Made by a program: the position numbers and the translations under genes. 64,000 nucleotides of DNA, taken from NCBI RefSeq assembly GCF_001636055.1, contig NZ_CP011789.1:5146001-5210000 (forward strand). The letters run 5' to 3'. This document shows positions 21,488 through 32,146 of the stretch, one piece after another (position 1 is the stretch's first letter; each line of letters begins with the position of its first letter). Under the pieces are notes generated by a model. The model was not told the DNA's origin. It worked only from the letters and a program-made list of their open reading frames with translations, and ran no database searches. This DNA comes from Pseudomonas putida (GTDB lineage Bacteria; Pseudomonadota; Gammaproteobacteria; Pseudomonadales; Pseudomonadaceae).

Positions 21488-21500
21488 GGGGGACAGGACG

Positions 21501-23012
21501 ATGACGCCGAACAATTATCCCTGCGTCCCCGTGGGAGCGGACTTGCCCGCGAAGGGGCCAGCAGGCACACCTTCATCGCACGTCCCGGCCATTCGCGGGC
21601 AAGCCCGCTCCCACAGGGCTCTCGGGCTCTGCGTCCTGGCCATCACCCTGGCCGGCTGCGTCGGTTTGCCTGACCAGCGCCTGGCCAACGAGGCCCTGAA
21701 GCGCGGCGACACCGCCACCGCCGAGGCCAACTACAAGGCACTTGCCGACCTGGGCTACAGCGACGCACAGGTCGGCCTGGCCGATATCCAGGTTGGCACC
21801 CGCGACCCGGCCCAGCTCAAGCAGGCCGAAGCCACCTACCGCGCCGCAGCCGCTACCTCGCCACGTGCCCAGGCACGCCTGGGCCGCCTGCTGGTGGCCA
21901 AGCCCGACAGCACCCAGGCCGAACGCGAAGAGGCCGAAACCCTGCTCAAGCTCGCGGCCAGGCAAGGTGAGGGCAACACCCTGATCCCGCTGGCGATGCT
22001 CTACCTGCAATACCCGCAGAGCTTCCCGAACATCAACGCCCAGCAGCAGATCGACCAGTGGCGCGCCGCCGGCAACCCCGAGGCGGGCCTGGCCCAGGTG
22101 CTGCTGTACCGCACCCAAGGCACCTACGACCAGCACCTGGCCGAGGTGGAGAAGATCTGCAAGGCCGCGCTGAGCAGCACCGACATCTGCTACGTGGAGT
22201 TGGCCACCGTCTACCAGAAACGCGCCCAACCCGACCAGCAGGCCGCCCTGCTCGACCAGCTCAAGGCCGCCTATGCCCGCAATGCGGTGCCTGCCACACG
22301 GGTCGACAGCGTCGCCCGCGTGCTCGCCGACCGGAGCCTCGGCCAGACCGACGAGAAGACCGCCAAGGATCTGCTCGAACACGTCGCCCCGGCCAACCCG
22401 GCATCCTGGGTCAGCCTTGCGCAACTGCTTTACGACTTCCCCGAACTGGGCGACACCGACCAGTTGATGGCCTACATCGACAAGGGCCGCGAAGCCGAGC
22501 AGCCCCGCGCCGAACTGTTGCTGGGCCGCCTCTACTACGAAGGCAAGACCGTCCCGGCCGATGCCGTGAAGGCCGAGCAACACCTGCAGGCCGCCGCCGA
22601 CGCCGGCGAAATCAGCGCCCACTACTACCTCGGCCAGCTCTACCGCCGCGGCTACCTGGGCCATGTCGAGCCGCAGAAAGCGGTGGACCACCTACTCAGT
22701 GCCGCCCGTGGCGGCCAGCTCAGTGCCGACTACGCCCTGGCCCAGCTCTACAGCGAAGGCCACGGCATCCGCCAGAACACCGGCAACGCCTGGGTATTCG
22801 CCCAGCTTGCCCAGGCCAACCCGACGCCGCAGTCCAGCGAACTGCTGCAGCAACTCGACCAGCAACTCACGCCCGACCAGCGCAGCCAGGCCCAGCGCCT
22901 GCTGGAGCAGGAGAAGAAGGCGCGTGCCGGGATGCTCCAGGCCAGCAACAGCCCGCTGGCCCTGGACGCCCTGCAAGACGAGAAAGACGTAGACGCCGAG
23001 GACTCGCTATGA
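21501..23012 (+). CDS. algK: Alginate export lipoprotein AlgK, REP-extended signal region
   Basis: An outer-membrane lipoprotein of 503 residues made of TPR/Sel1-like repeats; AlgK helps place the AlgE porin and scaffolds the periplasmic complex. The lipobox LAGC puts the lipidated cysteine at residue 53, far later than the usual position near 25-28 in AlgK proteins. The excess is explained by an 84-base (28-codon) REP doublet lying in frame at 21531-21614. ATG 21501 is the only start with a plausible ribosome site (GGGGGACAGG); no ATG lies between the REP and the lipobox. From [16 protein letters not shown] onward it matches AlgK fully. It overlaps algE by 4 bases. Confidence 0.93.
   Translation: MTPNNYPCVPVGADLPAKGPAGTPSSHVPAIRGQARSHRALGLCVLAITLAGCVGLPDQRLANEALKRGDTATAEANYKALADLGYSDAQVGLADIQVGTRDPAQLKQAEATYRAAAATSPRAQARLGRLLVAKPDSTQAEREEAETLLKLAARQGEGNTLIPLAMLYLQYPQSFPNINAQQQIDQWRAAGNPEAGLAQVLLYRTQGTYDQHLAEVEKICKAALSSTDICYVELATVYQKRAQPDQQAALLDQLKAAYARNAVPATRVDSVARVLADRSLGQTDEKTAKDLLEHVAPANPASWVSLAQLLYDFPELGDTDQLMAYIDKGREAEQPRAELLLGRLYYEGKTVPADAVKAEQHLQAAADAGEISAHYYLGQLYRRGYLGHVEPQKAVDHLLSAARGGQLSADYALAQLYSEGHGIRQNTGNAWVFAQLAQANPTPQSSELLQQLDQQLTPDQRSQAQRLLEQEKKARAGMLQASNSPLALDALQDEKDVDAEDSL
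21531..21614. repeat. REP doublet inside the algK coding region
   Basis: Arm one, GTGGGAGCGGACTTGCCCGC plus GAAGGGGCC, and arm two, GGCCATTCGCGGGCAAGC plus CCGCTCCCAC, are inverted REP copies separated by 27 bases. The unit is 84 bases, a multiple of three, and adds 28 residues without a stop codon. Elsewhere in this window REP copies lie between genes. Confidence 0.85.
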
Positions 23013-24487
23013 CGCTCAATCCCTTCGTGAAAGCCGGAATCGGCCTGAGCTTCGCCCTGCTGTGGTCGCTGCCGACCCTGGCCGCGGAAACCGCAGTGAA
23101 GAACTTCGGCCTGGACGTGAAGATCACCGGCCAGTCCGAGGACGACCGTGACCTGGGCACCCGCTCCGGCGGCGACGTCAACGGCCTGGGCCTGGACCTG
23201 CGTCCCTGGGTGTATGGCGAGCGCGGCAATTGGAGCGCCTTCGCCATGGGCCAGGCGGTGACTGCCACCGACATCATCGAGACCGACACCCTGCGCCAGA
23301 ACGACGACGGCACCGCCGTCGACACCGGCGACGACAGCCGCAAGCCGGACAAGAGCTACCTGGCCCTGCGCGAATTCTGGATCGGCTACAGCGGCTTCAC
23401 GCCCTACCCCGGCGAGCAACTGCGCTTCGGCCGCCAGCGCCTGCGCAGCGACGACGGCATGTGGCGCGACACCAACATCGAGGCGCTGAACTGGAGCTTC
23501 GACACCACCCTGCTCAAGGCCGACCTCGGTGTCGCCCAACGCTTCAGCGAATACCGCACCGACCTCACCGAGCTGGCCCCAGAAGACAAGGACCGCACGC
23601 ACGTCTACGGCAACATCGCCACGCAGTGGACACCCGGCCACTGGGTCGGCCTGCGCGCCCACCATACCCATGACAGCGGCAGCCTGAAGAACCCCGGCGA
23701 GACCGTCGATGCCCTCGACAAGACCCGCACCGGCGACCTCACCTGGCTGGGCCTTGAGGCCAACAGCGACGCCTACAACTGGCGCAACGACCACACCGTC
23801 AACTACTGGGGCAGCGTTACCTGGCTGACCGGCAATCGCGACAGCCTCAGCAGCCAGCTGGTCGGCGAAGACCAGGTCGCCACCGGCAAACAGAGCGGCG
23901 ACGTCAATGCCTGGGCCACCGACCTCGGTATCCGCCTGCGCCTCGACCCGCAGTGGCAGGTCGGCGCGGCCTACGCCCGTGGCAGCGGTGGTGGCGGCAG
24001 CGATGGCTCGAACAACTTCGAGCAGACCGGCCTTGAGAGCAACCGCTCCAACTTCACCGGCACCCGCTCGCGCGTGCACCGCTTCGGCGAGGCGTTCCGC
24101 GGCGAGCTGGGCAACCTGCAGGCCGCGACCCTGTTCGCCTCCTGGCAGCTGCGCGACGACTACGACGCAAGCTTCATCTACCACAAGTTCTGGCGCGTCG
24201 ATGGCAACCAGAACATCGGCTCCAGCGGCATCAATGCGGTGGTCAACGACGATGGCATCAACCGTCCGCTGATCAACGGCGAGAAAGACCTGGGCCAAGA
24301 GATGGACGTGGTGGTCACCAAGTACTTCAAGCAGGGCCTGCTGCCCGCCTCGCTGAGCCAGTCGATCGACGAGCCGTCGGCCCTGGTACGCCTGCGCGCC
24401 GGTGTGTTCAAGCCCGGCGATGCCTATGGCAAGGAAGCGGACTCGTACATGCACCGCGCCTTCGTCGACGTGATCTGGCGCTTCTGA
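23009..24487 (+). CDS. algE: Alginate outer-membrane porin AlgE
   Basis: A 492-residue outer-membrane beta-barrel through which alginate leaves the cell. A signal peptide ends around PTLAAE, followed by alternating amphipathic strands rich in Trp/Tyr and acidic/basic loops, and a C-terminal Phe (VIWRF), typical of barrel proteins recognised by BamA. The start at 23009 overlaps the algK stop (ATGA), indicating coupled translation with its scaffold partner. A much longer reading in the same frame that runs back through algK is an artefact of high GC. Confidence 0.97.
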   Translation: MTLNPFVKAGIGLSFALLWSLPTLAAETAVKNFGLDVKITGQSEDDRDLGTRSGGDVNGLGLDLRPWVYGERGNWSAFAMGQAVTATDIIETDTLRQNDDGTAVDTGDDSRKPDKSYLALREFWIGYSGFTPYPGEQLRFGRQRLRSDDGMWRDTNIEALNWSFDTTLLKADLGVAQRFSEYRTDLTELAPEDKDRTHVYGNIATQWTPGHWVGLRAHHTHDSGSLKNPGETVDALDKTRTGDLTWLGLEANSDAYNWRNDHTVNYWGSVTWLTGNRDSLSSQLVGEDQVATGKQSGDVNAWATDLGIRLRLDPQWQVGAAYARGSGGGGSDGSNNFEQTGLESNRSNFTGTRSRVHRFGEAFRGELGNLQAATLFASWQLRDDYDASFIYHKFWRVDGNQNIGSSGINAVVNDDGINRPLINGEKDLGQEMDVVVTKYFKQGLLPASLSQSIDEPSALVRLRAGVFKPGDAYGKEADSYMHRAFVDVIWRF

Positions 24488-24505
24488 GGCCGGGAGAGGA
24501 CCGTT

Positions 24506-26065
24506 ATGAACCTGCACCCGAACCTCCGCCACAGCCTGCTCGCCAGCGCCCTGCTGCTGGCCAGCGGCATGGCCGCCGCCGCCCAGCCGGCGGTGATCGC
24601 CAAGGAGCTGCAACAGGCCAAGACCTACACCGTCGCCAGCGCGCCGATCGAGCCGCTGCAGATGGATCCGCCCAAGCTGCCCGACCTCTCCGGCTACACC
24701 GCGCAGGCCGTGCAACAGAAGATCGACCGCCGCCACAAGGGCAAGGTCAGCGTGCGCCGCATGCTCCAGGAAGAGTCGCTCAAGGAATTCATCGGCGGCG
24801 ACAACAAGGCCGCCGAGTGGGTCCAGCGCCAGCACGGTATCCCCCAGGCGATCTTCGTCGATGACGGGCATGTCGACCTGGTCGAACTGAGCAAGAAGGT
24901 GCCCGCCCAGTACCTGCGCGAAACCGCGCCGGGCGTGTATCTGGCGCGCCTGCCGATCGTGGTCGGGCGCAAGGGCGTGCTGGAGATCGACGGCAAGGTC
25001 AAGGAGCTGCGCCTGTCCCAGGAGGGCGGCTCGTTCATCGTCAACGACGGCAAGCTGTTCGTCAGCGATACCCAGGTCACCGGCTGGCGCGAGCAGGCCA
25101 ACGGCCCGGCGACTTTCCGCTCGCCCAAGGAATTCCGCCCGTTCCTGCTCAGCTGGGGCGGCACCGAGACGTACATCGTCAACAGCAAGATGGCCAGCTT
25201 CGGCTATGCCAAGTCCAAGTCGTATGGCGTGAGCATCTCGCAGTACACGCCGAACATGGCCAAGCAGATGGGCCGCCCTGAACCGACCGGCTGGATCATC
25301 GGCTCGGAGTTCAGCGACATGTGGTACGGCTTCTACTGCTACGAGACCAGCGACTTCGTGGTCAAGGACTCGACCTACCGCGACAACATCGTCTACGGCA
25401 TCGACCCGCACGACCGCTCGCACCGCCTGATCATTGCCGGCAACACCGTGTACGGCACCAAGAAGAAGCACGGGATCATCGTCTCGCGCGAGGTCAACGA
25501 CAGCTGGATCATCAACAACAAGAGTTACGACAACAAGCTCTCGGGCGTGGTGATCGACCGTAACAGCGTCAACAACCTGATCGCCTACAACGAGATCTAC
25601 CGCAACCACACCGACGGCATCACCCTCTACGAGAGCGGCGACAACCTGATCTGGGGCAACAAGCTGATCAACAACCGTCGCCACGGCATCCGCGTACGCA
25701 ACAGCGTGAACATCCGCCTGTACGAAAACATCGCCATGGCCAACGGCCTGGTCGGGGTGTACGGGCATATCAAGGACCTCTCCGACACCGACCGCGACAT
25801 CGCCCTCGACCCGTTCGACACCAAGGTGTCGCTGATCGTGGTTGGCGGCGAGCTGGCGGCCAACGGTTCCGGGCCCTTGTCGATCGACTCGCCGCTGTCG
25901 GTGGAGCTGTACAAGGTCTCCATGCTCGCCCCGCGCAAGTCCAGCGGCATCAGCCTCAACGGCGTGCTCGGCGAGCGCCAGGACGAAATCCTCGACCTGC
26001 TGGTACGCCAGCAGAAGGCCGTGCTGATCGACCCGGTCGAACGCCAGACCGAAATGATCGATTAA
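24506..26065 (+). CDS. algG: Mannuronan C5-epimerase AlgG
   Basis: A 519-residue periplasmic enzyme that converts mannuronate residues to guluronate within the polymer and also protects the chain from AlgL. It has a signal peptide (cleavage near AAAAQPA) and a right-handed parallel beta-helix made of CASH/carbohydrate-binding repeats in the second half. The catalytic DPHD motif lies at about residues 300-303 (DPHDRS), and repeated NxxHG-type turns follow. It is spaced 18 bases from algE and 13 from algX. Confidence 0.97.
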   Translation: MNLHPNLRHSLLASALLLASGMAAAAQPAVIAKELQQAKTYTVASAPIEPLQMDPPKLPDLSGYTAQAVQQKIDRRHKGKVSVRRMLQEESLKEFIGGDNKAAEWVQRQHGIPQAIFVDDGHVDLVELSKKVPAQYLRETAPGVYLARLPIVVGRKGVLEIDGKVKELRLSQEGGSFIVNDGKLFVSDTQVTGWREQANGPATFRSPKEFRPFLLSWGGTETYIVNSKMASFGYAKSKSYGVSISQYTPNMAKQMGRPEPTGWIIGSEFSDMWYGFYCYETSDFVVKDSTYRDNIVYGIDPHDRSHRLIIAGNTVYGTKKKHGIIVSREVNDSWIINNKSYDNKLSGVVIDRNSVNNLIAYNEIYRNHTDGITLYESGDNLIWGNKLINNRRHGIRVRNSVNIRLYENIAMANGLVGVYGHIKDLSDTDRDIALDPFDTKVSLIVVGGELAANGSGPLSIDSPLSVELYKVSMLAPRKSSGISLNGVLGERQDEILDLLVRQQKAVLIDPVERQTEMID

Positions 26066-26078
26066 GGAAGCCCAGACC

Positions 26079-27524
26079 ATGACCCCACACCTGATGAAAC
26101 TGCTCGGCCTGTCCGCCGCCCTCCTGGCCATCAGCCAGGGCGTGCGCGCCGAGGACGTGCAGCCACCGAGCTTCAGCGCCGAGCCGTGCTGCCAGCTGTG
26201 CCCCGAGGCCCACGACGCCAGCCGCTACACCACTCGCTACCAGCAGAACTTCACCACCCTGGTGCAGGCCCAGGGCGACTGGCTGTTCCGTACCCGCGAA
26301 GACCTGCGCACCGAATTCGACACCACGCCCGGCGGCTACAAGCGCCTGCAGCAGGTGCACGATGCGTTCAAGAAACGCGGCGTGGAGCTGGTGGTGGTCT
26401 ACCAGCCGACCCGTGGCCTGGTAAACCGTAACATGCTCAAGCCCGAGGAGAAAGCTGCCTTCGACTACCAGAAAGCCCTGCACAACTACCAGGCGATGCT
26501 GCAGCGCTTCGCCCGGATGGGCTACAACGTGCCCGACCTCTCGCCCCTGACCAACGAGCAGCTCGCCGCCGCCGACCAGGGCAAGGACTTCTACTTCCGC
26601 GGCGACCAGCACTGGACGCCCTACGGCGCCGAGCGCGCGGCGAAGATCGTGGCCGACACCGTGCACAAGATGCCGGCTTTCGAGGGTATTCCACGCAAGG
26701 AATTCGAAACCCGGAAATCCGGACGCATGGGCAAGACCGGCACCCTGCACAACGTCGCCGGACAACTGTGCGGCACCAGCTATGCGGTGCAGTACATGGA
26801 CCAGTTCGCTACCGAACCCAAGGGTGGCGCCAGCGGCGGCGACGACCTGTTCGGCGATTCAGGCAACGCGCAGATCACCCTGGTCGGCACCAGCCACAGT
26901 GGCAAGAACTACAACTTCTCGGGCTTTCTGGAACAGTACATCGGCGCCGACGTACTCAACGTCGCCTTCCCCGGCGGTGGCCTGGAAGGCTCGATGATCC
27001 AGTACCTGGGCAGCGAGGAGTTCCACAAGAACCCGCCGAAGATCCTGATCTGGGAATTCTCGCCGCTGTACCGCCTGGACCAGGAAACCATCTGGCGGCA
27101 GATCCTCGGCCTGCTCGACGATGGCTGCGATGGCCGCCCGGCGCAAATGAGCGCCAGCACCACACTCAAGCCGGGCAAGAACGAGCTGATGGTCAACGGC
27201 AAGGGTGGCGTGATCAAGGACCTGGTCAACCGCAATCACCAGCTCGACATCCGTTTCGAGGACACCTCGGTCAAGGTGCTGCAGGCCACCCTCTGGTACC
27301 TGAACGGGCGCCACGAGGACATCAAGATCGAAAAACCCGAGACCTCCGACACCGACGGACGCTTCGTCTTCCAGATGCGCGAGGACGAAGACTGGGCCAG
27401 CCAGAACCTGCTGGCCCTGGAAGTCCAGGGCCCGGAAAACGGCACCCAGAAAGTCGAGGCCAAGCTCTGCAAACGCAACAACTTCGCCGGCAGCGCGCGC
27501 AACACCGCGCAAGCCGGCCAGTGA
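26079..27524 (+). CDS. algX: Alginate O-acetyltransferase and scaffold AlgX
   Basis: A 481-residue periplasmic protein with an SGNH-hydrolase-like acetyltransferase domain followed by a C-terminal carbohydrate-binding module. The catalytic residues are visible as Asp176 and His178 in GDQHWTP, and a serine near 272 in GTSHSGKN, close to the numbering known for P. aeruginosa AlgX. It has a signal peptide ending near GVRAED. AlgX performs the final transfer of acetyl groups onto alginate and contacts the export complex. It lies 7 bases before algL. Confidence 0.97.
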   Translation: MTPHLMKLLGLSAALLAISQGVRAEDVQPPSFSAEPCCQLCPEAHDASRYTTRYQQNFTTLVQAQGDWLFRTREDLRTEFDTTPGGYKRLQQVHDAFKKRGVELVVVYQPTRGLVNRNMLKPEEKAAFDYQKALHNYQAMLQRFARMGYNVPDLSPLTNEQLAAADQGKDFYFRGDQHWTPYGAERAAKIVADTVHKMPAFEGIPRKEFETRKSGRMGKTGTLHNVAGQLCGTSYAVQYMDQFATEPKGGASGGDDLFGDSGNAQITLVGTSHSGKNYNFSGFLEQYIGADVLNVAFPGGGLEGSMIQYLGSEEFHKNPPKILIWEFSPLYRLDQETIWRQILGLLDDGCDGRPAQMSASTTLKPGKNELMVNGKGGVIKDLVNRNHQLDIRFEDTSVKVLQATLWYLNGRHEDIKIEKPETSDTDGRFVFQMREDEDWASQNLLALEVQGPENGTQKVEAKLCKRNNFAGSARNTAQAGQ

Positions 27525-27531
27525 GGCGAAC

Positions 27532-28635
27532 ATGACGACATTGAAGCGAACCTTCAGCCCCGCCCTGCTCGCGCTGGCCTTGTTCGGCGGTGCCGCGCAG
27601 GCTGCGCTGGTGCCCCCGCAGGGTTACTACGAGGGCATCGAGAAACTCAAGACCAGCGACGGCAACTTCACTTGCGAAGCCGCGCCCAAGCCCTACACCG
27701 GCGCGCTGCAGTTTCGCAGCAAGTACGAGGGTTCGGACAAGGCTCGGGCAACGCTCAACGTCGCCTCTGAAAAAGCCTTCCGCGACTCCACCGCCGACAT
27801 CACCACCCTGGAGAAGGGCGTCAGCAAGATGGTCGGCCAGTACATGCGCGACGGTCGCCCGGCCCAGCTCGATTGCGTGCTGACCTGGCTCGGCACCTGG
27901 GCGCGCGCCGATGCGCTGGAGTCCACCGATTTCAACCACACCGGCAAGTCCATGCGCAAATGGGCGCTGGGCAGCATGAGCGGCTCGTGGCTGCGCTTGA
28001 AGTTCTCCAACTCCCAGCCACTGGCCGCGCATCAGGCCGAGGCCGAGCTGATCGAGAAGTGGCTCGCCAAGCTGGCGACACAGACCGTGCGCGACTGGAG
28101 CGACCTGCCGCTGGAGAAGATCAACAACCATAGCTACTGGGCGGCCTGGTCGGTGATGGCCACGGCAGTGGCCACCGACCGGCGCGACCTGTTCGACTGG
28201 GCAGTGAAGGAGTTCAAGGTCGGCGCCAACCAGATCGACGACCAAGGCTTCCTGCCCAACGAGATCAAACGTCGCCAGCGCGCGCTGGCCTACCACAACT
28301 ACGCCCTGCCGCCGCTGGCGATGATCGCCAGCTTCGCCCAGGTCAATGGCGTGGACCTGCGCAAGGAAAACAACTTCGCCCTGCAGCGTCTGGGCGAAGG
28401 CGTGCTGGCCGGTGCCCGCGATCCGGTGCACTTCGCCGAGCGCGCCGGGGTCAAGCAGGACCTCAAGGACCTCAAGGTCGACAGCAAGTACGCCTGGCTC
28501 GAACCCTGGTGCGCGCTGTACCAGTGCGTCGGCGACACCCTCAAGCGCAAGCACGACATGCAGCCGTTCAACAGCTTCCGCATGGGCGGCGACATGACCC
28601 GGGTCTACGACCCGAGCGCTGAAAGCAAAAAATGA
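27532..28635 (+). CDS. algL: Poly(beta-D-mannuronate) lyase AlgL
   Basis: A 367-residue periplasmic alginate lyase of the (alpha/alpha) barrel type (PL5), which clears polymer that leaks into the periplasm. The family motif NNHSYW is at residues 198-203, with the catalytic histidine at 200. A signal peptide ends around AAQAAL. A downstream REP pair and a 182-base gap separate it from algI, the largest break inside the operon, so the acetylation genes may be expressed at a different level. Confidence 0.97.
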   Translation: MTTLKRTFSPALLALALFGGAAQAALVPPQGYYEGIEKLKTSDGNFTCEAAPKPYTGALQFRSKYEGSDKARATLNVASEKAFRDSTADITTLEKGVSKMVGQYMRDGRPAQLDCVLTWLGTWARADALESTDFNHTGKSMRKWALGSMSGSWLRLKFSNSQPLAAHQAEAELIEKWLAKLATQTVRDWSDLPLEKINNHSYWAAWSVMATAVATDRRDLFDWAVKEFKVGANQIDDQGFLPNEIKRRQRALAYHNYALPPLAMIASFAQVNGVDLRKENNFALQRLGEGVLAGARDPVHFAERAGVKQDLKDLKVDSKYAWLEPWCALYQCVGDTLKRKHDMQPFNSFRMGGDMTRVYDPSAESKK

Positions 28636-28641
28636 AGTGAC

Positions 28642-28736
28642 CCCTGTGGGAGCGGGCTTGTCCCGCGATTGCGTCCGACTGGACAACACCGGCGAATCGA
28701 CTGACGCAATCGCGGGACAAGCCCGCTCCCACAGGG
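28642..28736. repeat. REP pair (34-bp perfect arms) between algL and algI
   Basis: Arms 28642-28675 and 28703-28736 are exact inverted copies, containing GTGGGAGCGGGCTTGTCCCG and its complement, with a 27-base spacer. The pair lies inside the alginate operon. The remaining bases before algI (28737-28817) are G-runs with a weaker CCCCCGC/GTGGGGGG pairing. Confidence 0.9.
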
Positions 28737-28817
28737 ACCAAGGTGATCCCCCGCATTTCCGTGGGGGGTTTGGGGGGCGCTGTGCCCCGGATGCTGTGAA
28801 CAAAAAGGAGAACCGGG

Positions 28818-30278
28818 ATGGTCTTCTCGTCCAACGTGTTCCTGTTCCTGTTCTTGCCGGTTTTCCTCGGCTTGTACTACCTGAGCGGGAACCGCTATCG
28901 CAACCTGCTGTTGCTGGTGGCCAGCTACATCTTCTACGCCTGGTGGCGGGTAGACTTCCTGGCGCTGTTCGCAGGCGTCACCCTGTGGAATTACTGGATC
29001 GGTCTGAAAGTCGGCGCTGCCGGCGTGCGCACCAAGCCGGCCCAGCGCTGGCTGCTGCTGGGCGTGGGCGTGGACCTGGCGATCCTCGGCTACTTCAAGT
29101 ACGCCAACTTCGGCGTCGACAGCCTCAACGCGATCATCAGCTCGTTCGGCCTTGAGCCGTTCATCCTCACCCACGTGCTGCTGCCGATCGGTATCTCGTT
29201 CTACATCTTCGAGTCGATCAGCTACATCATCGACGTGTACCGCGGCGACACCCCGGCCACGCGCAACCTGATCGACTTCGCCGCGTTCGTGGCGATCTTC
29301 CCGCACCTGATCGCCGGCCCCGTGCTGCGCTTCAAGGACTTGGTCGATCAGTTCAACAACCGCACCCACACCCTGGACAAGTTCTCCGAAGGCTGCACCC
29401 GCTTCATGCAGGGCTTCATCAAGAAAGTGTTCATCGCCGACACCCTGGCGGTGGTCGCCGACCACTGCTTCGCCCTGCAGAACCCCACCACCGGCGATGC
29501 CTGGCTGGGCGCGCTGGCCTACACCGCGCAGCTGTACTTCGACTTCTCCGGCTACAGCGACATGGCCATCGGCCTGGGCCTGATGATGGGCTTTCGCTTC
29601 ATGGAGAACTTCAAGCAGCCCTACATCAGCCAGTCGATCACCGAGTTCTGGCGGCGCTGGCACATCAGCCTGTCGACCTGGCTGCGCGACTACCTGTACA
29701 TCACCCTGGGCGGCAACCGCGGCGGCACCTTCGCCACCTACCGCAACCTGTTCCTGACCATGCTGCTGGGCGGCCTGTGGCACGGCGCCAACTTCACCTA
29801 CATCATCTGGGGCGCCTGGCACGGCATGTGGCTGGCGATCGAACGCGCGCTGGGCATCGACACCAACCCGCAGCGCTTCAACCCGATCAAATGGGCCTTC
29901 ACCTTCCTGCTGGTGGTCGTCGGCTGGGTGATCTTCCGCGCCGAAAACCTCGAAGTGGCCGGCCGCATGTACGGCGCCATGTTCAGCTTCGGCCAGTGGC
30001 AGCTGTCGGAACTCAACCGCGCCCAACTCACCGGCCTGCAGGTGGCCACGCTGATCGTCGCCTACCTGACCCTGGCGTTCTTCGGCCTGCGCGACTTCTA
30101 CCGCAACGCAACGCCACCGGCCGCCCCGCGCATTCCGGCGCAAGTACATGGCGACGGCACGCTGAGCCTGGACTGGACCCGGGTCATGACCCGCGCACTG
30201 GTGCTGCTGCTGTTCGTGGCCTCGATCCTCAAGCTTTCGGCGCAGAGCTACTCGCCGTTCCTGTACTTCCAGTTCTGA
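28818..30278 (+). CDS. algI: Alginate O-acetylation MBOAT protein AlgI
   Basis: A 486-residue multi-spanning inner-membrane acyltransferase (MBOAT family) that passes acetyl groups from a cytoplasmic donor across the membrane to AlgJ/AlgX. The catalytic histidine of the family is His322 in GLWHGAN, the same position as in P. aeruginosa AlgI, and a second conserved histidine is in WGAWHG. The start MVFSSNVFLFLFLP leads straight into the first helix, and AAGGAG precedes it. It is followed by algJ after 10 bases. Confidence 0.97.
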   Translation: MVFSSNVFLFLFLPVFLGLYYLSGNRYRNLLLLVASYIFYAWWRVDFLALFAGVTLWNYWIGLKVGAAGVRTKPAQRWLLLGVGVDLAILGYFKYANFGVDSLNAIISSFGLEPFILTHVLLPIGISFYIFESISYIIDVYRGDTPATRNLIDFAAFVAIFPHLIAGPVLRFKDLVDQFNNRTHTLDKFSEGCTRFMQGFIKKVFIADTLAVVADHCFALQNPTTGDAWLGALAYTAQLYFDFSGYSDMAIGLGLMMGFRFMENFKQPYISQSITEFWRRWHISLSTWLRDYLYITLGGNRGGTFATYRNLFLTMLLGGLWHGANFTYIIWGAWHGMWLAIERALGIDTNPQRFNPIKWAFTFLLVVVGWVIFRAENLEVAGRMYGAMFSFGQWQLSELNRAQLTGLQVATLIVAYLTLAFFGLRDFYRNATPPAAPRIPAQVHGDGTLSLDWTRVMTRALVLLLFVASILKLSAQSYSPFLYFQF

Positions 30279-30288
30279 GGTGGATGAC

Positions 30289-31446
30289 ATGAACCGCACA
30301 CTTCGCATCACCTATTCGCTGTCGTTCCTCGGTCTGCTGGTAGGCCTGGGCGCCTGGTCGGTCGGGGGCCTGGAGAGCTTCAACCGTACCGGGCAGATGA
30401 CCCTGCTCGACGGCAAGCTGGCCAAGGCCGCCGAAACCCACTACGACGAACAGTTCCCGATCAAGCGCCTGGGCACCAACCTCTGGGCCGCACTGGACTT
30501 CAAGCTGTTCAACGAAGGCCGCCCCGGCGTGGTGCTGGGCCGCGACCAGTGGCTGTTCAGCGATGAGGAATTCAACCCCACCGCCAACGCCGACCAACTG
30601 ATGCAGGACAACCTGGCGTTGATCCGCGGCGTGCGCGACACCCTGCAGCGCCAGAACATCGAGCTGGTGCTGGCGATCGTGCCGGCCAAGGCACGGGTCT
30701 ATGCCGAGTACCTGGGCAAGGAGACGCCCGCCAGCCTGCACGGCGAGCTGTTCAACCAGTTCCACGCCCAGGCGCGCCAGGCCAACGTGTTCGCCCCCGA
30801 CCTGCTCGCCCCACTGGAGCAGGCCAAGGCCCGTGGCCAGGTATTCCTGCGCACCGACACGCACTGGACGCCAATGGGCGCCGAAGTGGTTGCCCAGTCC
30901 ATCGCCGAAGGCGTGAAGCGCCAGCAACTGCTCGACGGCCAACCCCAGGCCTACATCACCGAGGCGGGCAAGACTGCGCCATACAAAGGCGACCTGACCA
31001 ACTTCCTGCCGCTCGACCCGCTGTTCAGCAACCTGCTGCCAACCCCGGACAACCTGCAGCAGCGCACCACCCGCCCGGCGCAAGCCGAGGGCGACGACGG
31101 CGATGCGCTGTTCGCCGACAGCGCCATCCCGGTGGCACTGGTGGGCACCAGCTACAGCGCCAACCCGCACTGGAACTTCCTCGGGGCCCTGCAACAGGCG
31201 CTGCACAGCGACGTCGCCAACTATGCCGAGGACGGCCACGGCCCGCTGCTGCCGATGCTCAAGTACCTGCAGAGCGACGCCTTCAAGAATGCCCCGCCAC
31301 AGGTCGTGGTGTGGGAGTTCCCCGAGCGCTATCTGCCAATGAAGAACGACCTCAGCAGCTTCGATCCGCAGTGGATCGCGCAACTGAAGAACACCCGTAA
31401 ATCCGAAGAAAACCTGGCCCTTTCGTCCAACCGGACGGACCACTGA
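30289..31446 (+). CDS. algJ: Alginate O-acetyltransferase AlgJ
   Basis: A 385-residue periplasmic SGNH-like acetyltransferase tethered by an uncleaved N-terminal membrane segment (about residues 7-27). Catalytic residues Asp190 and His192 (TDTHWTP) and Ser288 (GTSYSAN) match the numbering known for P. aeruginosa AlgJ. The ATG at 30289 is chosen because GAGG lies 8 bases upstream; the in-frame GTG at 30280 overlaps that site. Unlike AlgX, it lacks a carbohydrate-binding module, consistent with a relay role between AlgI and AlgX. Confidence 0.96.
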   Translation: MNRTLRITYSLSFLGLLVGLGAWSVGGLESFNRTGQMTLLDGKLAKAAETHYDEQFPIKRLGTNLWAALDFKLFNEGRPGVVLGRDQWLFSDEEFNPTANADQLMQDNLALIRGVRDTLQRQNIELVLAIVPAKARVYAEYLGKETPASLHGELFNQFHAQARQANVFAPDLLAPLEQAKARGQVFLRTDTHWTPMGAEVVAQSIAEGVKRQQLLDGQPQAYITEAGKTAPYKGDLTNFLPLDPLFSNLLPTPDNLQQRTTRPAQAEGDDGDALFADSAIPVALVGTSYSANPHWNFLGALQQALHSDVANYAEDGHGPLLPMLKYLQSDAFKNAPPQVVVWEFPERYLPMKNDLSSFDPQWIAQLKNTRKSEENLALSSNRTDH

Positions 31447-31463
31447 AAGAGAGGAACACGCAC

Positions 31464-32111
31464 ATGACTCACAAGCCATCCATCGCCAAAGCCCTCACCC
31501 TCGCGGCCGGCCTTTCCCTGGCATCGCTGCAGGCCTTCGCCGGCGCCGACGCCGCACTCTATGGCCCTAGCGCCCCGAAAGGCTCGACCTTCGTGCGCCT
31601 GTACAACGCAAGCTCCGCGCCCACCGCGGCCTCGGTCGGCAATACCCAGATCAAGCAGGTCGGTGCCCAGGCCAGCAGCGATTTCAGCTTCCTGCCTGGC
31701 GGCGACTACACCGCCCAGGTCGGCGGCAAGAGCGTGCCGGTCAAGCTGGCCTCGGACAAGTACTACACCCTAGTCAACAACAACGGCGGCAACCCGCAAC
31801 TGATCGAGGAGCCGCCGTTCAAGAACAAGCAGAAAGCGCTGGTGCGCGTGCAGAACCTCAGCGACCAGTCGCTGACCCTCAAGACCGCCGACGGCAAGAC
31901 CGAAGTGGTCAAGCCGGTGGCCGCCAAGGGTCGCGGCGAGCGCGAAATCAATCCGGTCAAGGTCAACCTGGCCCTGTTCGACGGCAACAAGAAAGTCAGC
32001 GACGTCAAACCCGTCGCCCTGGAGCGCGGCGAAGCGGCCGTGCTGTATGTCACCGGTTCCGGCAACAGCTTGTCGCCGGTGTGGGTAACTCGCCCCGTGG
32101 CTAGCAACTGA
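31464..32111 (+). CDS. algF: Alginate acetylation accessory protein AlgF
   Basis: A 215-residue periplasmic protein with a signal peptide ending near LQAFAGA and two small beta-rich domains. AlgF has no enzymatic motif of its own; it is required for acetylation and is thought to bridge AlgJ and AlgX. The sequence keeps the family's opening (ALYGPSAPKGSTFVRLYN) and the C-terminal SPVWVTRPV. It is placed between algJ and algA as in all complete alginate operons. Confidence 0.96.
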   Translation: MTHKPSIAKALTLAAGLSLASLQAFAGADAALYGPSAPKGSTFVRLYNASSAPTAASVGNTQIKQVGAQASSDFSFLPGGDYTAQVGGKSVPVKLASDKYYTLVNNNGGNPQLIEEPPFKNKQKALVRVQNLSDQSLTLKTADGKTEVVKPVAAKGRGEREINPVKVNLALFDGNKKVSDVKPVALERGEAAVLYVTGSGNSLSPVWVTRPVASN

Positions 32112-32146
32112 TCCCCCTGCCTCTAAACGACTATTGGAGAAACATG

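Noticed and set aside
22058..23008. N-terminal extension of AlgE through most of algK
   Set aside because: AlgE has a normal signal peptide starting at 23009 with a 4-base overlap; the upstream part is an alternative frame of algK.
22748..26131. Very long open frame (over 1100 codons) on the minus strand across algK-algG
   Set aside because: It is the complement of well-identified alginate genes. The translation is a low-complexity Val/Ala/Asp/His-rich string with no domain, as expected from high-GC third positions.
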